From assembly GCA_030490835.1 (NCBI GenBank), contig CM059975.1:35248133-35312132 (forward strand): a stretch of 64,000 bases of DNA, written 5' to 3'. The notes below the pieces were generated by a model. The model ran no database searches. It worked only from the letters and a program-made list of their open reading frames with translations, and was not told the DNA's origin. The number at the start of each line of letters is the position of its first letter. Position 1 is the first letter of the stretch. Positions 47,736-58,296 of the stretch are shown here, piece after piece. The translations under genes were made by a program, and so were the position numbers. Source of the DNA: Annona cherimola. Taxonomy: Eukaryota; Streptophyta; Magnoliopsida; Magnoliales; Annonaceae.

Positions 47736-49139
47736 TTAGAACCTCATCAGACATTTCTAAATTTAACTCATCCAAGAATGAAGACATATTTGGCTAAGAA
47801 TTGGGACCACCAAGAACAGAACATGTCATTAGAGGTAAAGGTTTATTGATTAATAAGCAGCCCTTAGGCAAAATCAATAAATAGATGAAAGAATCAACTT
47901 GTCATTACAATATTCGCATCTATCTTGGATGGTCTCATGGTAACAAAGATAAGGCTGATTAACTAATACCAGAAACATATATGGGCTGAGGATGAACTCG
48001 TAGTAAGAATGGAAAATGAGATATATCCGAAAACAAAGCTACCATCTAATAGAAGATATAGTTACTAGAGAAAAACGTCAATTTGAGTTGCGTGATGAGA
48101 ATTTAAGCTGTTGCTATCGCCACGAGCTTTTTGATACATAAGCAATGCTGAATTCATGAGAATAAAGAAGAAATGTGATGAAGCATTCAAATGGGAAGCA
48201 CTTCATATCACAGCATCCGCTACACAAATAAGCAATGACAATAATGAAGGTTTCCATAACTAGGGAAAGAAAATCCCCACACAAGTAAAGAAATTACCGA
48301 TCAAGGTGACTAAGGACCCAACATTAGGGGTGCAATATGGGCCGATTTCAACCGAACTCGAATTGAAATAGTGTTAAAACTGTTCAATGTTGAACCCAAG
48401 CCCAATTTTCCCGGTTCAACCCAAACCTGTATTGAAAAGAATTTGATCCCGGGTTAAGCTGAACTCGAACTCAAATTATATATAATACTTATACTTTATA
48501 TTTATTTTATACTCCATATAAATCCAGTCTCATTTCCCTCATACATATTATATTTATTTTATACCATATATAATCATTATTTTTCCTTAAGTTCAATTAT
48601 ATAATATAATATTTTTATATTTTCTTTTAGGAAAAAGAGTCTAGTCTAGTGGTAGTTTCAAGATAAAAAAAAATGAAAACTATTTTTAGAACTTAAAGAT
48701 GTTTTATTTGGTATTGTAACTTAATTACTTATATGGGATATTATTATTTGGTTGTTTCAATATGATATTAGTGATTAGATATTTATTCTATTTGAAATAA
48801 TTTTTTTATAAACTTATTTGACTTAGGGACTGCTTGGGAAACACCGAAACTTTTGGACGGGGTTTTTTTTTTTTTTTTTTTTTTGATTGGATTTTTGACG
48901 GGGTTCTGGTGTTTGAAAAACCATCGATTTTTAAATCGTCAGCATCTGCAGGAATTGCGGCATAATTCCGTAGACTACAACATGGACCGAAAAATGCAAG
49001 ACAACATGCTCGCTGAAAATGGCGTGTGAGGACTGAGGGCAGCAACAGCGGTCTGGGAGGCGCTTCTCTGTGAAAAAAAAAAAATGCTACTGCTGGACGA
49101 GAGCTGTGATTTTTTTGCTTCATTTTTTTATGGATAAAA

Positions 49140-49276
49140 AAAATACGTGTCAATAAATTCATATATGTTTATACGTTGAAAGGAAGAACGAGAACATTTA
49201 AATATTTTGTCCATGTCACGTTGATTTATGTATTTTTTGAAGTGCTTTATATATTTTTTTCTTCTTTTTTTTAATT
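49140..49276 (+). repeat. Duplicated segment, copy 1 (holds the RTE)
   Basis: atgtttatacgttgaaagga and about 130 following bases are repeated at 50175-50300 with few differences. Copy 1 continues after the RTE at 49773 (aataaataaattcac) and matches copy 2 again at gatacccatatt. Confidence 0.9.
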
Positions 49277-49294
49277 ATGGTAAAAAAATGTAAA

Positions 49295-49720
49295 AAATTT
49301 TATAAGACTGCGATTAGACCTGCTATACTTTATGGGGCAGAATGTTGGGCAGTTAAAGAGCAACATATACAAAAAATGAGCGTAGCGGAAATGAGAATGT
49401 TAAGGTGGATGAGTGGTAAAACAAGAAAAGATAAAATTAGGAATGAAATAATTCGAGAAAACTTAAAAGTGAGACCAATTTATGATAAAATGAGAGAAAA
49501 TAGATTAAGATGGTTTGGTCATGTAAAAAGGAGGCCTGAAGTCGCACCGGTTAGGAAAACAGAGTTTATCAAGTAGAAGGTGGTAGGAGAATGAGAGGAA
49601 GACCCAAAAAAACATGAATGGAAGTAATTAAACAAGATTTAAAAAAATTACAAATTACTAAAAATTTAGTCTTAAATCGCCAAGAATGGCGTAACAGAAT
49701 CCATGCAGCCGACTCCACAT
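49295..49720 (+). pseudogene. RTE ORF, C-terminal fragment
   Basis: Open to 49576: FYKTAIRPAILYGAECWAVK, then MSVAEMRMLRWMSGKTRKDK and RLRWFGHVKRRP, the conserved C-terminal domain that follows RT in RTE elements. A frameshift after TEFIK leads to a further readable end (RQEWRNRIHAADST) close to the tail. No RT or endonuclease: truncated at insertion, as is common for LINEs. Confidence 0.85.
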
Positions 49721-49754
49721 AGGTGGGAAATGGCTTATGATGATGATGATGATG
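49295..49754 (+). mobile_element. 5'-truncated RTE LINE with perfect TSD
   Basis: Only the 3' end of an RTE is present, with tail (TGATGA)n at about 49737-49757. Perfect 18-bp TSD atggtaaaaaaatgtaaa at 49277-49294 and 49755-49772. The duplicated copy at 50285-50310 shows the empty target. Same clade as the long RTE at the left edge. Confidence 0.95.
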
Positions 49755-50154
49755 ATGGTAAAAAAATGTAAATAAATAAATTCACACACGTAAGCTTAAA
49801 TATGACTACCTGGACCCACCACTTCAGCTAGAATGTCCTTTCCTGTGATTTATCTCGTGGATACCCATATTGTACAATTTTCTTATAACGGTTGCTTTCA
49901 CATTAATATAATATATAAATTGATATATAAAAATAAAAACCAATTACGACGAGGGTTGGACGTGAGTTGTGGAGGGACAAATACATGCACTATGTTTTTT
50001 ATTTTTGATATATATTTGCAAACAACGAGAGAGAATAATAATATGGAGGTCTGTTGCTTTGGAGCCATAACATAGGGCTTGTATCATAACACTTTAACCC
50101 CCACCGTCGGATTGTGGGTAGAACGGTTTTTTTCTATTTTTTATTATTAAAAAA

Positions 50155-50345
50155 AATATATGTAACTAAATTCATGCATGTTTATACGTTGAAAGGAAGA
50201 ACGAGAACATTTAAATATTCTGTCCATGTCACGTTGATTTATGTATTTTTTGAAGTGCTTTACATATTTTCTTCCAATCCTTTTAATTATGGTAAAAAAT
50301 GTAAATAAATAAATTCTGTGATTTATGCAGTTGATACCCATATTA
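50155..50345 (+). repeat. Duplicated segment, copy 2 (empty RTE site)
   Basis: Matches 49140-49294 plus 49773-49785 and then gatacccatatt (49860). It carries attatggtaaaaaatgtaaa without the RTE. It lacks about 55 bp present after the RTE in copy 1. Confidence 0.88.
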
Positions 50346-50412
50346 GTCCCTAACATATATATATATATTATTTATTTATTTATTTTAAATCAAATAATTA
50401 ACTGATTGTTGG

Positions 50413-50444
<32 letters not shown>

Positions 50445-50518
50445 TTATGTAAGGCTCGTCATTTTATTGACATGTACATATATACATTTATAAGAAAAAA
50501 CGTATATATTTTTCCACC

Positions 50519-50622
50519 TTTTCACCTTTTTTATTTTTTCGTTCAATTGTAACTAGACCGTCCTTCCAACTTTTCACCTTTTTTATTTTTTCGTTCAATT
50601 GTAACTAGACCGTCCTTCGGTC
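50519..50622 (+). repeat. 52-bp perfect tandem duplication
   Basis: Units 50519-50570 and 50571-50622, starting ttttcaccttttttattttt. Several (TA)n tracts lie nearby (50355-50370, 50417-50437 and 50688-50699). Confidence 0.88.
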
Positions 50623-50968
50623 CAGAGGAATTGTTTTTATTTATTTGGAAATATAACAATATCGTACTTTGGTCCTGTGTGGGTATATATATATATATTT
50701 CGATAAACTCTAACTGGCCCGGCCTTTGGTCTAGTTCGGGTTTTACGTTTTTTAAAAAAATAAACAATTTAATGAAACACCTTTATTTTCATCATGTGAA
50801 TGCTTAGATAGATAATCCAAAAGGGGGTACATAAGTCCATTATTGCTATCAACAAACTTTTCATTAGTTTAATTCTCAGTCTATTAACTCACGACACACT
50901 GAGGAGAGTCTTCAATCTAACATCTACATAGAGATGAAGTCTGCATCCAATGATCCATCTAGATGCAT

Positions 50969-51280
50969 TTACACCTGTGGTTTTTTGCTACATGCTTTAC
51001 AATAGCATAGGTTGACGACTACTCTATCAGAGTTATTGCAGCACTCCATACAGTCACATATATTTATCAGCAATTTGTCTTCCGTTTCACCTCTTCTATT
51101 ATAATTTCGCCATGCAGTTGTTGCTTCTTCAGTGTTGGTAAAAGCTTGGTAACAGGCTCCTTTGAATCCATTCACTTGGGCATGTGCTTCGGGCCATGAA
51201 ATGTACACGCCAGGCATGCGACCAGAGAAAACTACATAAGAGCGCACCATCTTTACCTCAAAATCTGTCAACATGCACAA
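50969..51280 (-). CDS. PIF-B third gene: RNase H1 N-terminal (viroplasmin-type) domain protein
   Basis: An open frame of 103 residues. After a leader (MCMLTDFEVK) a second Met begins the domain: MVRSYVVFSGRMPGVYISWP, EAHAQVNGFKGACYQAF, then EEATTAW. The pattern YVVF.GR.PGVY..W.EA..QV.GFKGA.Y..F...EEA..A matches the RNase H1 N-terminal/caulimovirus viroplasmin fold, a small RNA-DNA hybrid-binding module. The tail is cysteine-rich (CDCMECC, then LCYCKACSKK), possibly metal-binding. No RNase H catalytic domain follows. It lies 235 bp downstream of ORF1 on the same strand and could be a separate gene or a spliced extension. The decayed homologue at the same place in PIF-A shows it belongs to the element. 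No movement, coat or RT genes of a pararetrovirus are near. Its role in transposition is unknown. Confidence 0.75.
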   Translation of the reverse strand: MCMLTDFEVKMVRSYVVFSGRMPGVYISWPEAHAQVNGFKGACYQAFTNTEEATTAWRNYNRRGETEDKLLINICDCMECCNNSDRVVVNLCYCKACSKKPQV

Positions 51281-51514
51281 TCATTGTAGAGTACAAAGGG
51301 GATTAATTGGAAAAATGAAATTGTATGAACTAATATTGTCCATAACTATCAAAGTGGAAACTGCAAATAGATTAGTAAATTGTCTATCAGAATGCATCAA
51401 TCATCAAGTACAACACAGAGTCCAATTGTACCAAAGGAGGAAAGAGATTTTTAAAGGAAAGTCATATAGTCCTAAAACCATAATCAACTCATTTAACATG
51501 CATCAAACAATAAC

Positions 51515-52599
51515 TCAAGAAGAAGCGAAAATGTAGTCCAAATAGTCTCTTCGCCCTTCCTCGTCTGCACGGACAAATTGCATTGCTGCATGTGGATGTC
51601 TATCAAAATAACACATTGCCTGCCCAAGTAGACGTCCAGAGATAGACATCGATCTCAAAATGGAAAATACTGAGCAATAATCCTGTGTCCACTCCTTCTT
51701 ATTAGTAATCACCATGGGTTGAGCCAGGACGTCCTCGATCTCGGTCCTAAGACGCGAGGCTTGTGACTGGGGTCTTCTGCGCACTGAGGATTGTGCTCTT
51801 GGCCGTGACGTATTACCAGAAGAATCCCCCATAGGAGTCCCAGATGACCTTCCTCTGTTTGATTGATCTGGTGATCCAATTTCAGGGTTCTGGCTTGGCA
51901 ATGTGTCCCCACTGATACCATCCTCTGATCCGACATCTTGTTCCTCAACGGCCTGACCCTGAGTAGGAACCTCGAAAGTGCCCATATATGCACCTGTTGC
52001 ACGGTTCCCCCCAAATAACTCGTGCAGGTCATCGTAGCTTAAATGTTGAGGCTTCTGTAGACTTTTGAAACATTTGTTTTGCTGCATACAGTGTAGATGA
52101 TATGACATGTGTTAGTTTCATCCAAAACATAATATCCAAATAAAAATAATAACTGGACACAGAAAGAAGTTGCCAAATGTAGAATAAAGTATCTTAATAC
52201 CTGAATGAGCGCACTCCACACTTCTGGGGGACCGTCAAACCTGTTTTCATCATGTATCCACCCCATCCTAGTCTTGTTGATAATAATACGGTACATTTCA
52301 TACTTTTTTCGCAGTGACTGAACTCTGTGCCTCACGTTCTGGGGTGTGATACTAACTGCAAATACCGAGGATAAACCTTGTGCAATTACTTGGTACACAA
52401 CATCTTTTATCTTGTTCACTTCAATGGTGCAAGTGTGCAGATTATGAAGTAATATCTCCACTAATTTTTTGTCCTGCAACTTTGTCCATTGATGTCTCCT
52501 TCTGGATGAGAACGGACCAACCACGGCCAAGGGAGTCGTAGAGTCAATGGGTTGGTGGCCACCGATGAACACACTGTACACATGATCCATGTGTCTCAC
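51515..52599 (-). CDS. PIF-B ORF1: Myb/SANT-like DNA-binding accessory protein
   Basis: Two exons. Exon 1 is 52201-52599 (133 codons, ATG at 52597-52599) and ends ..WSALIQ; the intron 52082-52200 has GT (gtatt) and AG (tgcag) ends; exon 2 is 51515-52081, starting QNKCFKSLQKPQHLSYDDLH. Both are in phase 0 and give 321 residues without stops. Residues about 35-125 form a Myb_DNA-bind_3-like domain (HQWTKLQDKKLVEILLHNLH, ..TPQNVRHRVQSLRKKYEMYR). A Ser/Pro/Arg-rich linker follows, then a helical C-terminal part. In PIF/Harbinger elements this protein works with the transposase for terminal-repeat binding and nuclear import. It appears intact. Confidence 0.85.
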
Positions 52600-52832
52600 C
52601 TATGCAAATCAACTTAGAACGAGACTTGTGATAAAAAGTAGGAAAGCATGAGCGTTGCAAAGTAGACATGTATAATGATGTAAACACATGAAATGAAGAA
52701 CCCATCAACTATTTGATTAATATTCCAGGTTACACAAATATTGATAACATTAGAACAAACATCCACACAGACAGAAGACTGAGAACACATTAAGAGTCAT
52801 CTAAGTTTACATATGCGCCCACATGTTGGCTG

Positions 52833-54134
52833 CTATTTCATCCTTTTTTCCTTCCAAGTATTCCGAGCTTCTACAAACACCCCCCTAATCATCATTTGTG
52901 GCTCTTCTTCTTCATCTTCAACATCAATGACATCGTCCATAGCTAGGACTGGCTCCTCTTCTATGACATGTGGAAGCTCTTGGCCATCCACCATAGTAAT
53001 ATAATTATGGAGAACCGCACTTGCGATTACAATTTGCACTTGAACCTTATATGGATATTCAGTGGCCACTTGAAGTATAGGGAATCTTTTCTTCCATATT
53101 GCGAAAAGTCTCTCAATGGTTGTGCGCAAGTGCGCATGACAAAAATTGAATAATTCTTGGGCACCATTTGGTGTCCTACCATGCCCGTAGTTACTCATGT
53201 GATAAGAAACACCTTTATATGGTGCCATGAAACCGGGAACATAGGCATAACCAGCGTCAACCAAGTAGTACCAACGTAGAAAAGATGAACCCACAATATA
53301 AAGTCATTCGTGTCCTTGTGCGATGGAAATTAGGCGTACGTTTCTAAGGGAAGAGGATAATATTTTACCTCGTGGTATTGTGAAGGGGTTGGCAAACCAG
53401 TCCAGTGCAGCTTTAATAACTTTTGCATCATGTGCACTACCTTCCGAACCAGCTAAAATGTATGTGAACTTCATATCGAAGTCACAATCTGCCATTACAT
53501 TTTGCGACGGATTGTCATGACAGTTTCTAAAAGCAAGTGCATTTTCAGATGAAGGTTGGACAGGAATGTGAGTACCATCGATAGCTCCTACACACCCCTA
53601 CGGAATACGTGTGGAGTTGTTAAAGCCTTGATGTTTGGGAACAGGAAACTCATTAACTAAGCATACCTGAAAATAAGGTGATAGAGTCGGGTCAGAGTTA
53701 ATCTTATGATGAGTTGCATTGCAAGGGGTGGAGACGCAATCCTCGTGTAGCCCTAGAACTGCTCGCAGACACCTATGGAAATGACGATGCACGGTCTCAC
53801 CAGATCTATAGAAATACATTCCAGAAGACCTATTTCGTACATTATGTGCAATTGTGTGCAAAAACATAGTCATCTGCTCGTCAACTATTAAATATCTGGT
53901 TGACTGAAGCAACCCTTTGCTTTTCTCAAGATCGCACAATTGGTTAAATGCATATGCGCTCATTCGAACTTGTGAAATGCTTCTTCTATCTCCCTCACGA
54001 ACCATAGAGTATATGACTAATTCTCGCTGGATGGCTAAGTCACAATTGGTGAAATCTAAACTAAGTCTATCCTCCTCATCCTGAACAGTTGACGTGGCAA
54101 AGTTAAATACAATGTAAGCCCTACGTCGGCGCAT
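52833..54134 (-). CDS. PIF-B DDE transposase (HARBI1-like), doubtful second splice site
   Basis: Exon a is 53667-54134 (156 codons from MRRRRAYIVF), intron 53598-53666 with GT..AG, exon b 53369-53597, intron about 53276-53368, exon c 52833-53275. Catalytic motifs: AIDGTHIPVQ (first D), GSAHDAKVIKAAL (second D) and RTTIERLFAIWKKRFPIL (E). N-terminal helical part: SISQVRMSAYAFNQLC, ETVHRHFHRCL. The C-terminus is acidic and ends WKEKRMK. All three catalytic residues are present. The weak point is the second intron: the donor is good (gtaaaata) but the frame requires an acceptor at TTTCTAC followed by GTTGG, AC instead of AG. Either it uses an odd splice site or the gene is disabled there. DDE_Tnp_4 family; would cut and paste PIF elements. 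Confidence 0.85.
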
Positions 54135-54788
54135 AATTTCGCCAATAGTGTTGGATCACACATCATCTTCGTGTGTATTAGCAGGTGTTGCAGATGAAGT
54201 TTGCATATTTAGGTAGTGTTTTGGCCTATGGGACAAAGACATGTCAATATATGTGGCCTTTACACAAATGGCAAAAAAATTACATGATTATCTTGACGAA
54301 AATTGAATCATTCTAATATATTTACTCCTATGGGACCATGATATGTAAAATTCAACTTGTAAGCATATGTAGGATAAATAGGGGCACGAATCAAATTATT
54401 CCATCCAGAACTCTCTCACCACACAACATGAATGGCATGAAACTATGACCATTGAACATGCTGCACTGAAAAAAAAGTGTTCAATGTGGGGGTTCCAAAT
54501 GGATAACTACAGAAATTTCAACCTAAGTCATGAGCACGAATCCAAGCTGTTTTCATGGGTGTGTAGGCGAGACTCTATTTTTTCCAACGCCAAGATTTGT
54601 ACATATGCAAATTCATCAAGGATAACGAAAGAAAGCGCACAGATTCGAAGGGGCGTCAAAAGATTCAAAGAATATGACTGTATGGAAAGAAGCAAGTTCT
54701 CATAGAGAATTTCGCTGTACTTTGAATACTCCTATCATTATGATTAATTTCAAATTTTCAGATCAAGCCAAACAAAATTCCTCTGTAA

Positions 54789-55259
54789 TCAGTGTGCAAA
54801 CAGGATTTGAGATGAAGACGATACCTGGGTCTGGGTCCCGACCTCAAATGAACGGCGGCTTTGTGGTTTGTAAGGGGAGCTGATGGAGGGCTCCGAGTGC
54901 TGCGGTTCGGGAGGCATTGAGGACCAGTTGGAACGCATGCGTCGATGAGATCGGGAGGAACCGATTAGAGCAGCCAGCTGGCGTCCCTGGGTTCTTCTCT
55001 TCGGTCGCCGGTGCATATGCTTCTGGGGGTCGACAGTGCTGAGGATGGAGGCGGCCACAACTTCTGTCCCAACTCGATTTGAAACCCTTGGCGTTTCTTT
55101 CATTTCCGGCCGTTTTTTCCTCTTCAACGATGCACTCTGCAACTCTTCATACGGGGGCAAGGATGAAAGACGTTCTGCAGGGGTGATGAGACAGGTTTTT
55201 GCCCGGACACCCCTGCATATCGAAAAGTTTTCAGCGAGAGGAGTTTTCATATTTCCCAA
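54789..55259 (-). CDS. Candidate 5' exon of PIF-B
   Basis: A GC-rich open frame of about 150 codons directly inside the right terminus. It is basic and Ser/Pro/Arg-rich (RRPKRRTQGRQLAALI, SSRSHRRMRSNW) and ends near a good donor (acccag then gtatcg, near 54826). It could be an N-terminal exon of the transposase, a 5' UTR, or captured host sequence. PIF-A has a comparable GC-rich block at 57102-57359. No domain recognised. Confidence 0.3.
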   Translation of the reverse strand: MGNMKTPLAENFSICRGVRAKTCLITPAERLSSLPPYEELQSASLKRKKRPEMKETPRVSNRVGTEVVAASILSTVDPQKHMHRRPKRRTQGRQLAALIGSSRSHRRMRSNWSSMPPEPQHSEPSISSPYKPQSRRSFEVGTQTQVSSSSQILFAH

Positions 55260-55776
55260 ACGGACCCTTAATATTATGATTGTCGAATTTTTTTTATTAT
55301 GATTAACATTATAAGTTTTTTCTTATAATTAGATATTAATGTTTATATATATGGCTATGATTTTAATATTAAATTGCATAATAGGAAAATAATGCACCTT
55401 TTCATTTTTCAAAACAGGCTACTAGTCTACTCTTTTTTTTTTTTTTGAGAAATGGCTACTAGTCTATTCAATATAAGGAGAATGTTTAAAAGAGGTTTTC
55501 TTCTTTACATTGTTAAGCACTCTTGAATTTTTGCTTGAAAATAGAAAATTATCATTTTTGATTTTTTTAACGATAGATTTAAAGTTGAATAAATATAAGA
55601 TAGACAATAAATATATAGAATAAATTCAACTCGAATTCTAGTCCGAAACTCAACCCGAGCCTAGATTTCAAAAATAGGTTTAGGTTTATAAATAGGTTTA
55701 GGGTTAGGGCTGAGGTTTTATAAATACGGTTAGGGTTATGGTTGAGGCAAACCCGAGTTGCACCCCTACCCAACAT

Positions 55777-57101
55777 ACAGATATGACTAATGGCCAAGAA
55801 ATTAAACAGCATTTTATCTCATTGTACCATCTGGTAACTTACAGTTAGCTATTTTAAGTGGATTTCAAATATTGCCACGGCAAATACTGAACAATGTATT
55901 TATAATACAAATTTAGACACTAGCTTTAATTTTGTGTTAGATATTAGCTAATAAGATCCAGCCAAACCAAACTGTTGCTGACATTTAATTTCCTTTAAAC
56001 AAGCCCTTCTTAATGTTCTTAAGTACATTTTGTTGCCCTTCTTAATTAATTTGATAGGCCAAATTTGATATGCAAGTGGAAGTGCATTAATCGGACAAGA
56101 AAAGCAACTCAATGAAAATAAACTTCTACTCTAGGAAACCCAAATCGCATAAAATATTTGAAAACATGTTAAACAACAAACCTTTTATAACCACCCTTTA
56201 CAGGAATTAAAGCATCACACCAGGAGGACAAGGTCAGTTGACAGAAGATTAAGACCATTAATTGAATAATTGTAAAGCAACTTTTAAAGGCCGTAAATTG
56301 ATTTATCAACATCTGGTTGTAAATTAGATTAAATTTATTGCAAATAATTATAAAACCGGTTGTGTCTCACTAAAAATTAGCTCTAAAAGCAACTCTAATT
56401 GCAGCATTACTTGCTCTAAAAATTGAATAATAATCGAGATGCATTGCCATCAGCAACTTGTGGTGATAGTAATTAATGGCTAAATCCAAAACAAGCCAGC
56501 TCAAATTAGACTATCCTACACTGTATCATTTATCATAGATGCCAATATATAAAATAATTCTTCTTTATCAATTCAAATGACTCAAAATTTTGTTTTCGTA
56601 CAATATATTCATGATTTCATTTATGAATGGCCCCCATCCAACACTCGAGCACTAAAAGCAAAACCAAAGTGAAAGGCAGAGAACAATGAATATTAAATTC
56701 CTAATGTGGCTAATCAAATTTTCCAAGCTACTAATGCCATGAGCTTTCTAGGCAATTTTATAGCTTCAACGGCTCGCAAACAGACGTTCGAATAATGGAA
56801 AAATGGTTTCAATCCTAGGAACTTGCTGCTAAAACATTGGATTTTGTGGAAGTGGGTCTGGTGTGGCTAAAAGTCGGCAGCCTGGGGGTGTTCATCTGCA
56901 AGAGAGGGGGCTTATTATTATTTGTTTACACGAACCTCAAGCGTAGAGTGGAGATTATTGGGAAGAATGAAAATCATGCAGGAAGGGTGAGGAAGGAAAG
57001 GAGACGGGTGATGCCGCGTCATATTAGAGGTTTGTAGCAAAATGTCTGTGGCCCTATGCCGCCTACCTGAAAATCTACGACCACCCAAAGGAGGGCTATT
57101 T
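55777..57101. other. Interior of PIF-A or intergenic DNA
   Basis: AT-rich stretch after the hAT TSD without recognisable coding sequence; low support for any frame. If PIF-A extends to 57652, this is its 5' intron or non-coding region. Confidence 0.4.
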
Positions 57102-57359
57102 TCATGTGCAGATCTTCTTTGTCATGAACAGAGTAATACAAATGGAAACAGAGATATATGCATCGCATGCCTCACCGAGGTTTTTTTGCAGGAGGTCGCT
57201 GTCGGGGCTGTTTGAATCGCCGGCGGGGCTGTTTGAAGGGCCAGCTGACGAAGGACTCGGAACTCTGCTTTTCACTTGATGTTGATCAATGTCAGATCGC
57301 TGGCTTCGGAGACGGTGCTGCTGTTCTCCAACGGCGTTGAGCTCGGCAGGCGGCTGCAC
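57102..57359 (-). pseudogene. GC-rich candidate 5' exon of PIF-A
   Basis: An open frame rich in S, P, Q and D (MQPPAELNAV, VPSPSSAGPSNS) ending in LLQKNL next to a plausible donor (cctcg then gtgagg, near 57177). GC content is far above the flanks. By position it would be the counterpart of 54789-55259, although the sequences are not obviously alike. Function unknown. Confidence 0.25.
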
Positions 57360-57652
57360 GGGCAGGGAGGTGACGTTTCTATTGCCAGGCGGATGATCCC
57401 CCGGGCATAATCACCGGACCAACGCTGAAGATGGCGGACGACGGTGGTCGCAGCGGCTCGGTGTGAGGGGAAACCCTAGCTGTGGACGCCAATTTGTGCT
57501 CCCTATGCTCGTCTCCAAAAGGCTCTGCAAGGTTGGCAAACTTCTGCCATTTGAAAGACCGCGCCAACCCATCGACATGACAAGTTTTCCCAAAACTCCC
57601 ATTTGTGAAAAGTTTTAGCATTCACCATCGACTTATCTGCTTTACCAAACGG

Positions 57653-58296
57653 ATCCTATGTTGTAATCCCAATGACGCCTACTCCCTGACATAACAGACG
57701 TACTATCCTCAACTAATGCATGAATTTACCGATATGCCTTGCAATAACTTCTAATATGAATTTACCGATTTTGGCATTCCACAAAAAATATCAAGTTAAA
57801 ATTTTTCAATCTAAAACTTTTCACTCTTCATAACTATCATATTTTTTAATTATTTTTTCACATTTTTCTATACAACTACCCTACTTTTCAATCATTTCTA
57901 TACAACTATCCACACAACTAACCTATCTATTTTAACTTTATCCTCTTTACTACTCATCATTACCCCTATCATATCACATCATTTGACAACTTTTAATCTC
58001 CAAAACTTTTCATCAAAAGTTTTATTCATTACCAAACACGCCCTAAATGTGGAATTCATAAAATATGATAATTCTCCAACTAAATTTGACATTTGGCAAA
58101 ATCTTGATTGTTGTATTGCATAATATTTTCAACGCCCAACCCATAGGATTCCCATGAGAAAAAAAAAATGGAAGTAGGGGTACCGTGCTAAATTTACAAC
58201 ATAAATGCATTTATTAAAAAGTGTGAATATGTTTGGTTTCTTGATAAAATGTGGACTATATGTACACAAAATTTTGATCTATTTCATTCATTTGGT
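57653..58296. other. Intergenic DNA with a lone MITE-like terminus
   Basis: No gene. ttaccaaacacgccctaa at 58029-58046 looks like the right end of a Harbinger-type MITE (taa flank), and caaaacttttcatcaaaagt nearby is typical of such ends. The matching left end was not found. Confidence 0.4.

Larger units (their letters stand above)
48826..55267 (-). mobile_element. PIF-B: PIF/Harbinger element with three genes
   Basis: Left end GGGACTGCTTGGGAAACACC, right end (minus strand) GGGTCCGTTTGGGAAATATG, imperfect terminal inverted repeats. The 3-bp TSD tta lies at 48823-48825 and 55268-55270, as expected for PIF/Harbinger. It encodes, all on the minus strand, a DDE transposase (52833-54134), a Myb-like ORF1 (51515-52599) and a third small protein with an RNase H1 N-terminal-like domain (50969-51280). 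The 2.1 kb after the last gene is non-coding and contains an RTE insertion and local duplications. Confidence 0.88.
48325..55768. mobile_element. Non-autonomous hAT element carrying PIF-B
   Basis: Terminal inverted repeats: TAGGGGTGCAATATGGG at 48325 and the reverse complement of cccgagttgcacccct a at 55768. Perfect 8-bp TSD cccaacat (48317-48324 and 55769-55776), the hAT hallmark. Without PIF-B its own length is about 1.0 kb, made of 48325-48825 and 55268-55768, with repeated ttagggtt/aacccgaa-type blocks. No transposase of its own. Same family as 58297-59426 and the fragment at 63474. Confidence 0.9.
44559..57652 (-). mobile_element. PIF-A: decayed PIF/Harbinger element, interrupted by hAT
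   Basis: Remnants of three genes on the minus strand (44559-44717, 45003-46097 and 46467-47735) keep the order and orientation seen in PIF-B. A hAT element with its own TSD entered at 48325, so the 5' portion should continue after 55776. On the far side, ggatccgtttggtaaagc (minus strand, ending at about 57652) resembles the PIF-B terminus gggtccgtttgggaaa. The left terminal repeat was not found; 44559 is only the end of the last recognisable gene. The right boundary is an inference. Confidence 0.55.

Noticed and set aside
50969..51280. Integrated caulimovirus (viroplasmin gene)
   Set aside because: No movement protein, coat protein or pararetroviral RT lies near, and a decayed copy occupies the same place in a second PIF element. 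It reads better as a domain belonging to the transposon.
58029..58046. Right end of a Harbinger MITE as a full element
   Set aside because: No matching left terminus was found between 57653 and this point, so no element is called.
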